A stretch of 64,000 bases of DNA from Chara braunii (Eukaryota; Streptophyta; Charophyceae; Charales; Characeae), in contig BFEA01000079.1 of the NCBI GenBank assembly GCA_003427395.1, forward strand, positions 126,070-190,069. The letters run 5' to 3'. The notes below the pieces were generated by a model that searched no databases, had not been told where the DNA came from, and saw only the letters and a program-made list of their open reading frames with translations. Positions 32,677 to 44,350 of the stretch are shown in pieces (the first letter of the stretch is position 1; each line of letters opens with the position of its first letter). The position numbers and the translations under genes are program-made.

Positions 32677-33299
32677 TGACGGACCCGTCAGGATAGCGGT
32701 CCGTCAGGATGGAGGAGGGTTGACGAAGGAGGAAGTAGAGATGGAGCTGGAATGGACAGCGCAGCCCCGATGCAGACTCAACACACACGTACTCGAAGAT
32801 GTGCAAAAGTGAAGAATGAGGAAATACAAACTGTATCTAAGGTATACCCCCAATGGACTGACTGGACTGGACTGGTACCAACAGTGGTACCGGGCAGCAC
32901 TGAACTGGACTGAAACAGTACACGGCGTGTGGGGTCAGGCCACGGCCTGGTCCCACAGGCCGAACTGGCAAAAAGTCGAATAGGCCCTCAGCGGAACTCT
33001 GCAATAAAAAAAGCTGAGAAATCTAGGATGCGGAGCAAGCTCCATGCGGACTCCAACAATGCAGCCTAAGCTACATAATGTGAAATGAAAAGCGAATGCC
33101 TAATATACACATCCTAACTAACATCAGAAAATGAAATGTAGCATGATACAATCTTGAAGTCCTGGAAGCAATGGCCTCAATGCTGAAAGGAAAAAAAAGC
33201 AATATGTCAGAAGATAATGTGATGTCGCGGAACCACTAGGAGTGGGATGGTCTCAGAGGGGGTGAATGCAACCTAAGAATCGAAACTCCTAAGTGTGAC
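32677..33299. other. unassigned insertion between F and G
   Basis: No gene. It begins with the direct repeat 'ccgtcaggat' twice and contains a 'ggactggactgg' run and 'tggtaccaacagtggtacc', a small dyad. It could be a solo LTR or remnant of another element, but I cannot define ends. Confidence 0.4.
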
Positions 33300-35410
33300 C
33301 GAGGTCAGATCATTCTTGGGAATGTGTGGCTATTACCGCAACTTAGTCAAGAACTATAGCACGATCATATCTCCCTTGATTGTTCTATAACCCAACTTGA
33401 TACCCCATGGGAATGGACCGACGAGTGTGAGGCAGCTTCCAAGCGTTTGAAGCATGCTCTCACGCACCATGAGATTCTCATGGTACCCGACCGGCGAAGG
33501 CCGTTTGTTGTAACCACTGACGCAAGCCAATATGGCATTGGCGCGATGTTGGCTCAACAGGAAGGGAAAATGTTGATACCGGTCCAGTATATGAGCAAAA
33601 AGATGCCATCAAAGAAGTTGGCAAAGTCCACCTACGAACGGGAACTCTATGCCCTCTACAAGGCACTTGTCCACTGGAGGCACTATCTGTTCGACAGGTT
33701 CTTCTATTTGAGAGTTGACCATTACACCCTCAAGTGGATCAAGACGCAACCGGTTCTCTCCGATGCACTCAGACGCTGGATTGAAGTCATAGATCAGTAT
33801 GATTTCAAACTAGACTGTGAAAGGAGAGCACAACAAGGTTGCGAATGCATTGTCTCGTAGGGCAGATTATCTAGGTGCGCTGATTTCTGATTTTGGCCTT
33901 TCTGAGAACGTTACTCGATCATTGGTGGAAGCCTACAAGGAAGACCCTATCACGAATGGACATCATCAACAAACTGAAGGCCAAAGACAAGACCACCACT
34001 GACGAGTTTGTGATGGTGGATGGGTTACTCTTTCTTGAGAAGGCAGGGTTTAAAAGGTTAGTTGTTCCATCTAGAGAGATTTTGCGTAGTTTTTTTTAGG
34101 TAAGTGTCACGACGCAACGGGACATTTCGACTATAAGAAGACTAGTGCTAATTTAGTACAGCGATTGTGGTGGCCTAACATGCTGAACGATGCAAAGAAG
34201 TATGTACAGACCTGTCAGGTCTGTCAACGGGACAAGTCGCGTACTCAAGCTCCGCTTGGGTTACTAAAGCCTCTACCCATCCCCGCTGGTCCGGGGCAGA
34301 GTATCTCCATGGACTTCATGGATACCCTCGTGACCAGCAAGAGTGGGAATAGACATATCTTCGTCACAGTTGAGAGGTTCACTAAGTTTGCTACACTAAT
34401 GTCGGAGACCGCTAGGACTGAACACGTCATCAAGTTATTCATGGATAACCGGGTGCGTGACTTTGGACTGCCAAAGACGATCGTTAGTGATAGAGATGTG
34501 CGTTTCACAAGCGAGATGTGGAAGAAGACCGCTGAACAGATGGGCAGCCAGCTCCAAATGATTTCTGGGAATCATCACGAAGCCAATGGGCAGCCTGAAC
34601 AGAAGAACCGGGTGGTGCAGCATCTGCTGAGGCATTATATTAAGCCCAGCCAGGATGATTGGGATGAGATATTGCCTCTCATCACCAGTCTGTACAATAA
34701 CGCAGTACACAGCACCACCGGGGTCACCCTGAATCAGCTGCATCTTGGGTAGAAGCCTAGATCTGCACTAGACTTCCTCCTTCCTGAAAACCGACCTGCT
34801 GCAATTCCTAGAACCATTGAATTCGGTGTCCAGTACGAGAAGTTGCTGCAGCAAGTTGTCGAGAACATTAAGAAGTCTCAGGAAGCAATGATTGCTTCTG
34901 AGAACAAACATCGTCGGCAGTCCACATTTCAAATAGGGGAACGTGTCTAGGTTAGGGCTAGTGAACTGGGGCAGGAGTTCGACATCTCTAGGAAACTAAT
35001 GCCTCAGTAATTCAGTCCCTGGGAAGTCCTGGATGTTGTGGGTAGTGAAATGGATGGTCCCTCGTACGTTATCTGTATTCCTGGTCACTTAAGCACTCAC
35101 CCTGTTTTTCATGCCTCAAAGCTCGCTCCTTTCGCTGAGACGGAACAGTTCCCATCATGGAGATCTATGCTGCCCCCAACCATGGATGGCCACGTGGACT
35201 TCGACGATATCCTGGACCATAGAGACATGCCTGTTCCCAAGCCAGCTGGCAGGGTAGACCGCCTAAACCTGCAAGAGAATACAAAGTACGGTACAGGCAT
35301 CATACGGATCCTAAGGAAGATCGATGGTTTACGAAGGAGGAACTTGTCAAGACAGCTCCTCAGATCGTGGCCGAGTATGAGAAGAAACTGAATGGGAAGG
35401 CACCAGCATA
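33300..35410 (+). pseudogene. pol: element G pol remnant (RT thumb, RNase H, integrase, chromodomain)
   Basis: Plus strand. Starts abruptly in the RT thumb (TEVRSFLGMCGYYRNLVKNYS). RNase H follows: FVVTTDASQYGIGAMLAQQ, STYERELYALYKAL, ADYL after NALSRR. Integrase: the second half of HHCC (CQVCQRDK), first Asp (SISMDFMDTLV), second (TIVSDRDVRF), Glu changed in context to GQPEQKN. Two TGG-to-TAG changes lie at 34,750 and 34,948. The post-core module (PWEVLDVVGSEMDGPSYVI) and a frame-shifted chromodomain end near 35,410. Family as C and E. Confidence 0.9.
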
Positions 35411-35430
35411 AAGCATCTCAGCGGACTTTC

Positions 35431-35440
35431 GGGGATGGAA
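35431..35440 (+). other. polypurine tract of element G
   Basis: GGGGATGGAA directly before an LTR starting TGCGAGG, the same junction as in elements C and E. Confidence 0.75.
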
Positions 35441-36507
35441 TGCGAGGAACGAGCCCTCACAGGGGGCCTTATCGTGCAAACACATGTTCTGGGCAGAGGC
35501 CCCCAGCAAGCCGAGTGCCCGCCCTAAGTGAAGGCGGGCCTGAATATTTCATCAGAGGCCAAAATTCGGCATTTTCATAAATGGGTATTCAGGCTGTTGC
35601 AGCCCGCCAGTTGGTTGAATGGAAACGTGAGCCTCACTAAGCTGCATCGTACAGTTGGCCCAGGCCCTGGCAGTTGTGCCTGGGCACATACACACAAAGC
35701 AGGGCCGATACATCATGAAGTGGCCACCAGCCTATGCAAAAGCAGTATCGTCGACGTATCTACCCCGGGGTCCTGTGCAAATGCAGGCCGTGCCCAACTG
35801 TAAAGGGCCCAGGCCCTCAACTGTAGTCTCTGGCCTGGGCGCATTTACTAAGGCCCAACAGGAAGCTACTGGAAGCTTCCAGCCAGGCCACACGCAGCAT
35901 CCAGGAGGCTGCCACTTCCATATAGGAAGAGAGGCACCAGGCCAGGCATTCTGGCCCGCGAGGCAATGTGGTCACGCTGCTGCATTGGATGCTGTGTTGC
36001 GGCCAGTGCGCTTGCGGGGCGCGTTGAGGTGAAGTGGGGCGCTGCAGGGCAGCAGTGCACTGGCAGCCATAGCCGGGCTGCTGGGCTCTAGGGGGTAAGA
36101 GGGGCGATCTGGTGGTCTTCAGGGAAGGAGGCGAGTGTGTGGGTTAGCAAGGTCTGATGAGGGTGACGAGATACATACCTGGTGCATGAAGAGAGGTCGG
36201 CTATGGTGTTGACATCGTGTACATTGATCTTCGAGAGTCGAAGTGAGCCTGCTGCGTGAACACAGCTGAAGGTAGGATAGTCGAGTAGAGTAGGCTAGGC
36301 GCTGGGCACCACACAGAGAGGAGCGACTTTGGATACTGTGTTGGTGTGGCCTGAGAGCTTGAACATTGGCTCATTACTTCATTGTATTGCTCTATTTGGA
36401 TGGATTCTCGGTGCAATTGTGCTCTCTGCTTGTACACGACTACTTGGACATCTGTGTGATTTCGCCACTTGGTTTTCTGCATATCGTTCACACTCATATT
36501 CCTTGCA
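35441..36507 (+). mobile_element. 3' LTR of element G
   Basis: 1,067 bp, starting TGCGAGGAACGAG and ending TTCCTTGCA. It has the same ends as the C/E LTRs and the internal 'acatacctggtgc' (36,173-36,185), but otherwise differs, so it is a sister family. GGCC-rich first part, AT-rich last part. Confidence 0.85.
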
Positions 36508-37896
36508 CATTGGAAACAAAAAACTGGATTGCTCAAATTTGACAAAAATCAAGTGCATCAAATCACTGCTTATTCCTTTTTGCGATGTTGTCTCCATTAA
36601 TTACCCCCCTCCCCCCTTTGTTTTTTTTTTAATTAACTAGTCGTTCATTCTTGCGCTTGTTATCCCTGTTCGCAATTTTTTATTTACTATTCCTGGCTGG
36701 TAAGGATGATGGGAGCAGGGTGAGCGGATGAAAGGCTCAAGAGGACGGAGCGGTGATTATCTCAGCACATTACCAGATCACTGTTATACCACTGACCGCT
36801 GGCGATAGATTCCAACTGCCCACAATTGGGCCAACAATACTCTTCATTTGATCACTCCAATCGAGCAGCCTCCCGCTTAGAAGCCTATGATACACCCTAC
36901 GTAGTACACCGTCCCTTCACCTCCCCTCTCCTATTAGACTCGTCAGACAACACCTTTTTCAACTTCGTTTGAACAGCTTCCCTTCTCTTGGCCGGATGAT
37001 GAATAGCATCAGCACCTTCTTCTTCACTCCCAGCTCAATTTATTCATCCTGACTCTGAACGAAAAGGATTTTGAAAGTCTGCACTACTAACTCCCTATAA
37101 ATCACCCTCCAATTACGCTCTCCCCAGATTGGCTTACCTCTCCTATGGCTCTTCCCGCCCAGAGAATGGTGGTGAAGGCATTGTAGATACCATGTGCCTG
37201 ACGTGGCTATCGACAAGGACAACGCAACTAGAACGCTTTTCTCTCCCCAGGAAAATAGAGCGCTTTCCCCGCCAATCACCGCCTTTCTTCATGTGTGCAC
37301 TCAAGATAAGTGTCGGGTCAACCATTCCACGTGGACGCTTACCCTGGCTACTCTGAGTGCCGCGTCAACCATTCCACGTGGACGCTTACTCGGGCTACTC
37401 TGTTTTCTGAAACAGGCGATTCTGCTCACGGCACTAGCTCACTTCGCGTCACATGGACACGCGAATCACAGCGCGGGCACACGTATGTGCTTGCGCACGT
37501 GCGCAGAAATTAGCGCATCCCGATCCTGGAGTGGATTCAGCACTATTCCTGGAAGCTGTTTCAAGATGATCTCATTGCTGGTCTTACAATTGCTAGTCTT
37601 GCTGTCCCTCAGGTGTTTATCTGGTCCAAGCCACCAAGACATAAGTCTCTGCCAGTAGTTGTGATAGTCTCTTGGCAGAAACTCTTGGCCTAACGACATG
37701 CTCTGAAGTTCCGAGCCTGCAATCTACAGTGCAGGTGGTTTTCTCTGAGGGAGGTACCGGTAACAGCCTACCTTGAAACTGAAGCACGGTACCTCATGCT
37801 AGCAGATGGCACGAGAAAGACTAGGGAAAAAAAAAAAAAAAGAATAACTAAATCGAGATAAATGATGCCTCAAGGCCCTTGCCGAGGCCGTGCTCA
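36508..37896. other. unassigned, mostly non-repetitive DNA
   Basis: Nothing recognised as a gene. It contains a 47-bp direct duplication (37,317 and 37,364, with 'caaccattccacgtggacg' in both) and an A15-run at 37,829. Confidence 0.5.
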
Positions 37897-38235
37897 CACC
37901 AGTACCTTCCCGAGTGTATCTGACCACTGTTATGGCCAACTCTTCACTGTTGTCGTTTTTTATTTCTTACTGTCTTGGGAAACGCCCTCACAGAGGGCAT
38001 ATTGATGCTAGTACTTTCCAGAATGTAGCTGACCACTACCACGGCCAAATCTTTGTCTCCTTTTTCTTCTTCTTTTTGTTTTTCTTTGTCTGCCACGTTC
38101 TCTGGGAAGGCCCTCACTGAGGGCATACTCTTACTAGTACTTTCAAGAATGTATCTGACAGCTATTACGTCCAAATTTGTTTTCTTTTTTTCCTTGTTTG
38201 TTTCTTTCCAAGATCGTGCCCAGCCAGCAAGGCAG
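37897..38235. repeat. ~110-125-bp tandem repeat, about 2.5 units
   Basis: Units start 'agtac-ttc', then 'gaatgta-ctgaccactattacggcca', a pyrimidine run and a small dyad GCCCTCacaGAGGGC or CCCTCactGAGGGC. Repeat offsets are 109 and 126 bases. The core 'TGTATCTGAC..C.ATTACG.CC' recurs at 58,321-58,560 and near 59,310, so this is a dispersed family. Confidence 0.85.
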
Positions 38236-38603
38236 GGTGTCTCAGAATGTTCTGCAGTAAACAGTGCAACCCAGCCCAGTTTCTCTTTTTCTGTTTGCCG
38301 ATTGTGATTTAAAAATACTTTTTTGGGCCCGCCACTGCCACCAGCCTTTTTGCTTCGAGCCTAAGCCTTGCCTGATCACTGTAGATTTTGCTACAGTGGG
38401 CATTCATGCCAAAAATCTACAGTGACAGGGCATTTGAACTGGTGGTAGATCCTAGTCGCAACGACCAGATCCGAACGATTCCTCAAGCTTCGTACAGATT
38501 TCCAGGTCTTCTTTCTGCCATTCCAAAGATGCACAATTTTGCAGATTCCGCTTTCTGTGGTCTTTAGCATAGAGTGGCCGTGGGTTATACCTTCCTCACC
38601 AAC

Positions 38604-38839
38604 TACCTTCTTCCCCCGAGCATAACGCATATGCGTTGTATTCGAGTTTTCGAATTTGAAAAAAAAATGAATAGATCGCATATGTGTATTCAAAATTTTC
38701 GGCTATTCAAATAGACCGCATACGGCATACGCGTTGTAGTCAAATAGAACGCACCCTATGCGTTGTATTCAAATAGAACGCAACCTATGCGTTGTATTCA
38801 TTTACAACGCATATGCGTTATGTTCGGTGGAAGAAGGTA
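38604..38839. mobile_element. 236-bp MITE relative with internal hairpins
   Basis: TA-flanked inverted ends (CCTTCTTCCCCCGAGCATAA and its near complement) closely related to the 109-bp MITEs. The centre holds several copies of 'gcgttgtattc' and complementary 'aacgca' motifs, giving nested hairpins. Non-coding. Confidence 0.85.
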
Positions 38840-39092
38840 GCCACGAATTGCAGAAGAATGGCTGGCGCAGGACTTCTTCCTTTGTCCTTGGTGGCTGTGA
38901 TTTCTTAGGAAAGAGGTTTCTCCACAATGATAGAAGCCCAATACAGTTTTTGACTGGGATCGGGCAGAAGAACGTCCAATTGGCAGAAGGCCAAGGGTTT
39001 GTTCTCCTAATCCTATTTTGTCACCCAGATTTAATGGTCCACTCTGTTGCCAAAAAGGTCCTGTCCATGTTGGCTGGCTTCCTGACCGAGGC

Positions 39093-39201
39093 TACCGTCT
39101 TCACCAGAATACAACACCTGGTCATTATCACTGCATGTGGACTGAAAGTCGCCCCAAATCCAGCAATAACAACCAGGCATTCTATTCGGGTGAAGACGGT
39201 A
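39093..39201. mobile_element. 109-bp MITE, copy 2
   Basis: TA-flanked. The arms CCGTCTTCACC...GGTGAAGACGG match over about 50 bases with several mismatches. Same length as the copies at 3,034 and 62,620. Inserted in LINE ORF2. Confidence 0.85.
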
Positions 39202-39590
39202 CTGTCTAGGGCCATATGGGTCCAAAGGATGTAGCTACTATGTAAGATCTTAAGTAACCATTTCATCTGTTTGGGGTCTAACAGACCCAGTCCTCCTCCT
39301 TCCGGTGTCCTTATGATGTATACAACTTTGTTGATACATGTTTGCTTGCAGGGGTCACCTGTCCAGACAAAAGACCTCACTTTTTTGCTCAAAATTTTCA
39401 AGGCATCATCCGGCAGAGACCAGATAGATGCCAAATGCCACAAGGTGGAGAGGACGGAGGTATTCGTAATAGTCACCGGATGCTTGGGCCCTTCTACATG
39501 GGGAGAGCGTGGAGATTGCCTTAGCTGCCAGGCTTTGACCCATGTCTGGCGAGGTATCATAAGGCCTCGTCTCCCTTTGTCCATTCAAGG

Positions 39591-40310
39591 ACGTCGATAG
39601 CCGACTCTGGTTGGAAGTGGGGAGGGGTGGTTCGTCAGCTAACCACCAACACTGTTTTGCTGACGATAACTTTTCTTTAACAGGATACAGGATATTACCA
39701 GTTCATCTGGAAAAAGAAAATATTGACTAATATAGTAATATTCCCAATGTTGCGGGATTTTTCCAAAATACGGTCTCCACCTTCAACCTCCTGGCTACAG
39801 AAAATATCTGTCATCTGTAATTTCCACCAACTGTTTAACTCACTAGAATAGCTGGTCACTCGGAGCACACTTACGCTGATACCAAGAGCTCCATCATCCC
39901 ACAATGGTGACATGCCAGAGCATACAATATGTATACAGTTCAAAGGAGATGTGCCGGTTCTGTTCTTGCCGGCTCACACTGCAGCGTCAACGGCAGCCCA
40001 GGATGTGCGGCCCAGGTTCCAAGCCTCGAAGTTTGCCGAAAAACCCTGCATTTTGTACAAGCCATCCAAGCAAGCGGAGTTGGACTACACTTTTACCAGG
40101 GATACAATAACACTGGGTCACACCAAGACATTCCATCCCCCCACAACTCCATGGAATTTCAACCAATTGTGCATGCAGCAACCACAGCAAGACATGTCAT
40201 CCCTCCACAACTTCATGGAATTTCAACTAATTGTGCATGCAGCAACATGCTCAAACAGAGAAGATGGGTGGGTGGAAATGAAGAACTGCAAAATACACGA
40301 GGACATCAAT

Positions 40311-40311
<1 letters not shown>
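39591..40311. other. unassigned, with a 64-bp direct duplication
   Basis: No gene recognised. 'ccacaact-catggaatttcaac-aattgtgcatgcagcaac' occurs at 40,141 and 40,205. The first part (39,590-39,660) may be further LINE sequence without a readable frame. Confidence 0.5.
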
Positions 40312-40364
<53 letters not shown>

Positions 40365-40500
40365 GGAAAGCATCTCTTGTGGGTTTTAGAGGTGTTGATT
40401 AAAGCAATCACCGCTAGCACCCCCAGGGAGACTCCATCCATTGGTGGGGAGCATCACCTGCTGGAAAACGGGTCCAGCATCCCATGTACAACAATTGTCT
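40312..40500 (-). mobile_element. 5'-truncated LINE 3' end with poly-A (minus strand)
   Basis: A 50-base T-run (40,312-40,361) is the poly-A tail of a minus-strand insertion. Its upstream sequence contains GGATGCTGGACCCG then TTTTCCAGCAGGTG (40,459-40,483), matching the 3' untranslated region of the plus-strand LINE at 42,316-42,412. Only about 190 bases remain, as expected from incomplete reverse transcription. Confidence 0.75.
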
Positions 40501-41149
40501 GAGATTGTCTGAGGAATGTTACAGTGGGACCTGTCAGCATTGAGTACCCTGGGACCCAGGGGATTGACTGAGCAGCCAGAATGAAGGGAATCATCCCTAC
40601 AAGCTGGGAAATTGAATCAACCGGGGTACAGGGTCTGCCTCTTCTGCTCCGGGCGCCAAAAAGACCTCTTGACCTAGCAGCCCCCTACACTTTTTTTGTT
40701 TGTGTTGCTGAGTACTTGAGGTTAGAAAGTCTGCAGTTCCTACCTCTTCACCCAATAATTGGGCGCCCAATCTTAGGCAAATAAACCTGGGTATCACGCT
40801 GCATACACAGACCATACAGCATTGCAGGTAACCATTACCCGTGCTGATCCCTTCTTTGGGATGTCAAAACCAGCACATGCATACACTATTTGACCTCAAC
40901 TTGCTGCGTCTTGGCAGTTAAGTGAAAAGGGTCTCATACCGGTGTCGGTGCGAATACCCTTACAAGGGTATCCGCCCTGGTTTTTGCAGGTAACAGAAAA
41001 TAAGTTTGATTTAAAATTTAGGTGTAACGCGCGAGGCGCGGCGGTGTCTATGGTTTACATTAGGCTGAATGGTTGACTAGAGCAGAGAGTGTGTGGGCGC
41101 GCAGACTTGAGGCGTGCGTGATATCTTCTCCTTTTGATGATTGTGAAAA
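40501..41149. other. unassigned sequence
   Basis: No gene or repeat recognised apart from 'ggcgcc' and 'ggcgcccaatctta' blocks. Short frames show no conserved motif. Confidence 0.5.
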
Positions 41150-42435
41150 CTGACATTGGTCGCCGGCCAGATTTTTATTCTTCTTATTAAACTAGGATTA
41201 AAAAGATTATGTCTCTTGATTGGTGCGCTTGCCTATGACCTGTGGATATGTGCGGAGGACGGCATCGACAACAAAGTGATTTTGAAAACGCTTCAAGAGA
41301 TCTACGCGTCGCGCAGTATCTGTCTATTTAGGTGTCCGTCACGAACACCTGAATATATATGAGGAGCTTAAACCAGTCAAGTGGTGTCAGGGATTAAGGG
41401 AAAGGCCTGCCAAGTTTGCATCCTTGCAATGGCAGATAGTGCACAGATGTCTACCAACGAATGACGGGTTAATAGATCATTCCACATTAGAGCAAAAAGG
41501 GGTGGCTTTGCCATGGTGTAACTCTTGTGCAAGGGCCTTCCCTAAGAGGAAAATCAAGGAAACAATTGAACACATCTTTTTGCAATGCCCAGGTGCCGTC
41601 TTGTTATGCAGACGATGGGACTATGTGTGGAGAAGATTCACTGGCCTGGATTGGCCCTGGGACTGGAGAGCAATTTTATGAGGATATTGGAACCCTCAAT
41701 TAATAGATTTATCGGAATTCCAACATAACTTCTTTCATCTAGGGAGGAAAGCGATATTGTGGGCCTTAATGAAATGGAAGAGAAAGTGAAGAGGTGATAG
41801 AAATAATACGAAGCTTTGTCCAAACGGGACTAAGGGGCCAGTGGGAGAAAATGAGAACAAAGCTTAAGGAATTCAAGCAAAAAGAAGACATAAAACAAGG
41901 AATACGGAAGTTCCAACTGGAATGGCTAGGGGATGCAGCAGGTGAGAAATTGGGGGAAATAATATGGCCAGGGGAGGAAGAGGAGCAGGGGAGGATCAAA
42001 CGGGATTACCAGATTAACTTTCAGAATTGGTTTGAGATCCAACCAGGGGCTTTTTTGAGAGCGCCTGAACTGTTTGCTGATCCCTTCCCACCCGCTCCGT
42101 TAGCGATGGTGGATCTTGAGTGGTTTGGAGGAGGGGAGGACATGGCATAGGATTAGGCTGGACAGGGTCCTATTAGGAGGAGGCTAGGTTCAATTTTTCC
42201 CAGCAGGCGGTCAGAATTCTGACTGAAGAGGCTTCCCCATGTCTAGTAGTAGTACTCCTTCAACATTTGTAGAATGGACTAGCCCCTATTATTGGATTGA
42301 AAAGTTAGTAAGAATGGGACGCTGGACCCGGTTTCCGGCATAGGGTTATCCTCTGCTTTACTTTCATGATGTAAGGGACGCTGGACCCGGTTTCCAGCAG
42401 GTGCAGCTCCCCAAAAAAAAAAAAAAAAAAAAAAA
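41150..42435 (+). mobile_element. 5'-truncated LINE with zf-RVT domain, 3' UTR and poly-A
   Basis: Plus strand. ORF2 C-terminal part in several frames: IGALAYDLWICAEDGIDNKV (41,215-41,275), then the zinc-binding RT-associated domain (zf-RVT): WQIVHRCLPTNDGL, WCNSCARAF, KETIEHIFLQC (41,426-41,590). A downstream Lys/Glu-rich helical domain ends with PFPPAPLAMVDLEWFGGG and a stop at 42,148. The 3' UTR holds GGGACGCTGGACCCGGTTTC twice (42,316, 42,375) and ends in a 23-base A-run (42,413-42,435). The 5' end is truncated. Confidence 0.85.
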
Positions 42436-42956
42436 GACCCAGACTTGGGCCTAGCACTATTGGTTGTAGAGTCGGACTTTCATCAGAAAGATTCAAGAAT
42501 CGAGATCGAGCGGCGACGACGCGAGATATCAGAGTAGCGCAAAGGGACCGAGACGTTGAGGGCCCGGCGGGGCTATCCCCCTTGGTTTTGCCGTCGGCAG
42601 CGCCGGAACAATGCTAGCGGTGCTTGATCCTCGTTCGTCGTATTCTGACGATTAAAAGTTTAAACGTTTCTATTTATTTATAGTTGTATCTCGACTCAGG
42701 TGCGACGCTGGGTTTGAAGGCCGTCGAGGCAGCCGAGGACCTTGATCGCGCGCCTCCGATGTTTGACCTATGGGTTACAGCGTGTTCGAAATGCTAGCGG
42801 GATTCCGCTATCCTGGGTACCTTGAAACACGGGCCGAAGAGGTCAACGCAGTCGAGAGTGGTGAGCTCCGTAGCCGTGGCTTCCCTCACTTTCCACTTGG
42901 TGAGTGTCGATAGCCTAAAGAAAAAGGGAAATTGGGGAACATTCCAAACAGATCTG
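42436..42956. other. unassigned; weak tRNA-like stretch at its start
   Basis: 42,440-42,510 ('attggttgtagagtcggac...gattcaagaatcgag') resembles the A-box to B-box layout of a tRNA-derived SINE head, but I cannot fold a convincing cloverleaf. The rest shows nothing. Confidence 0.3.
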
Positions 42957-43152
42957 CGAGGCTGCAGTCCGAGAACGGCGGGGGGCGTCGCGGGTGTACG
43001 GCTTACCACCCGTAATCTGTTGTGAGAGAGTGAGTATGTTTTTTTACGGGTCTCCGAGGCTGCAGTCCGAGAACGGCGGGGGGCGTCGCGGGTGCACGGC
43101 TTACCACCCGTAATCTGTTGTGAGAGAGTGAGTATGTTTTTGCAGCCCTGAT
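42957..43152. repeat. 98-bp tandem duplication, two copies
   Basis: 'gaggctgcagtccgagaacg' begins each copy (offset 98 bases). Both contain the dyad CGGGTG...CACCCG and end 'gtgagagagtgagtatg'. Copies are nearly identical, so it is recent. A 221-codon minus-strand frame (43,459-42,794) crosses it in two different frames and is unlikely to be coding. Confidence 0.93.
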
Positions 43153-44350
43153 CCGTTATGAACCGTGTTCGGACGCCGGACGCAAACTGAGCGACTATCC
43201 ATATGGGACCCCTCTCCATTTCGGCCTCAAAGTACTCCCTTGAATATTTAGTACTACTACCGAGATCTGCACTAGGATCTGCCCCACCAAGACTTATGCG
43301 GCGGGCTTCGCAGCAGACGAAGGGCGTTGTGGGGGAGATTGCAGTGGTATTGCTGCAATTCGTCCGTTGGGCCCGGGTATAGGGACGACAGACTAATAGA
43401 ACCGTTGAATAGATGGCTCCCTCTGAAGTTCCCTTAGGATAGCTGGAACTGTTGAACACCTTGTCGGTTGCAAACGGGGATTACGACTGTCGGGAGCAGC
43501 GTCGGTCGGAGGAACGAGTTTGAGCGACCATAAGGTTAGTTTTGACTGGCAGTTAGTGATATGGGAGACAGTAGGGAAACGGTGTGCGCGAAGATGGTGG
43601 GAAAACGAAGGAGAAGTGAAGGTGAAATTAATGATCTCGTCCGTTTCTTGATAAAAACGGGCGAGGGAGGATTCGAATCGGGGGTTTTCATGCCTGGCGA
43701 CCCCGATTCTAAAGTCTGAATCAGCAGTAAGTTAGTAGATAGGTAGTTAGATGGAAAAAGAGTCGCGCAAAGGAATGGCAGGAGCAGATATGGCAGGCGG
43801 TGAAAAACGAAGAGTTCACTCGATCCTGTATGGAATCGCGTGAACTAAAAGCCAGAATGGGGGTTTTAGGATGTTGCGGATCAATTGGACGAGTTAGTTT
43901 TCAGGTTGGAGGAGTGTAGAGTGAAGGTGAGGGGGAAGGAAGCTGAGACGAGATGTATTTTCCCACTTTCTGGTGGAAGATCCATTCCGATTATTTTTGC
44001 TCATTTTATAGATTGAAAAATTATCACTCTCTCTCGTGTGCACGCCGACATCCACATTTGATAGCGCCTTAGTTCGTATCTGCGTTCTTCGATTGCTGCG
44101 ATCTTCGCAATTTTTTGAATCTGAGATTTGCACACCTGACCGCAGGTGCGGCCAGGGGCATTGCCGTTATTGGAATACTGTCGGAGAAAGGGAAGGAAAT
44201 ACAGCTAAAAAGAGGAGAGAGATATCGAGCGTAGAGGTCGAGGAAGAAGATGGATAGGAACGGGGGAAGAAAGCAGAAAGGTGTAAGGGAGGAAAGGAGT
44301 ACTTACCGCAGGAGACCGACGGTGCAAGAAGGACCGGAGGTCGAGCTACG
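43153..44350. other. unassigned sequence
   Basis: No gene recognised. Short frames only. A B-box-like GATTCGAATC near 43,671 has no cloverleaf around it. Confidence 0.5.

Larger units (their letters stand above)
38395..39590 (-). pseudogene. LINE ORF2 fragment interrupted by two MITEs
   Basis: Minus strand from about 39,590. Text typical of the region after the LINE reverse transcriptase: VLSTLWHLASIWSLPDDALKIL, then VRSFVWTG and EGGGLGLLDPKQMKWLLK (39,440-39,240). After the MITE at 39,093-39,201 comes FLATEWTIKSG and a TGA (39,029), then SLWRNLFPKK and EEVLRQPFFCNS (38,930-38,845). After the second MITE (38,604-38,839) comes a stretch with KIVHLWNGRKKTWKSV (38,540). The three pieces line up in the order expected for one ORF2, so the MITEs inserted into an existing LINE copy. 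Reverse transcription role; inactive. Confidence 0.8.

Noticed and set aside
35528-36032. Frames in 35.5-36.0 kb
   Set aside because: Lie within the 3' LTR of element G and have no protein similarity.
42794-43459. 221-codon minus-strand open frame
   Set aside because: It runs through both copies of a 98-bp duplication in different frames and shows no domain, so it is most likely chance.
43655-43740. Possible tRNA with GATTCGAATCC B box
   Set aside because: No acceptor or anticodon stem can be paired around it; likely a chance B box.
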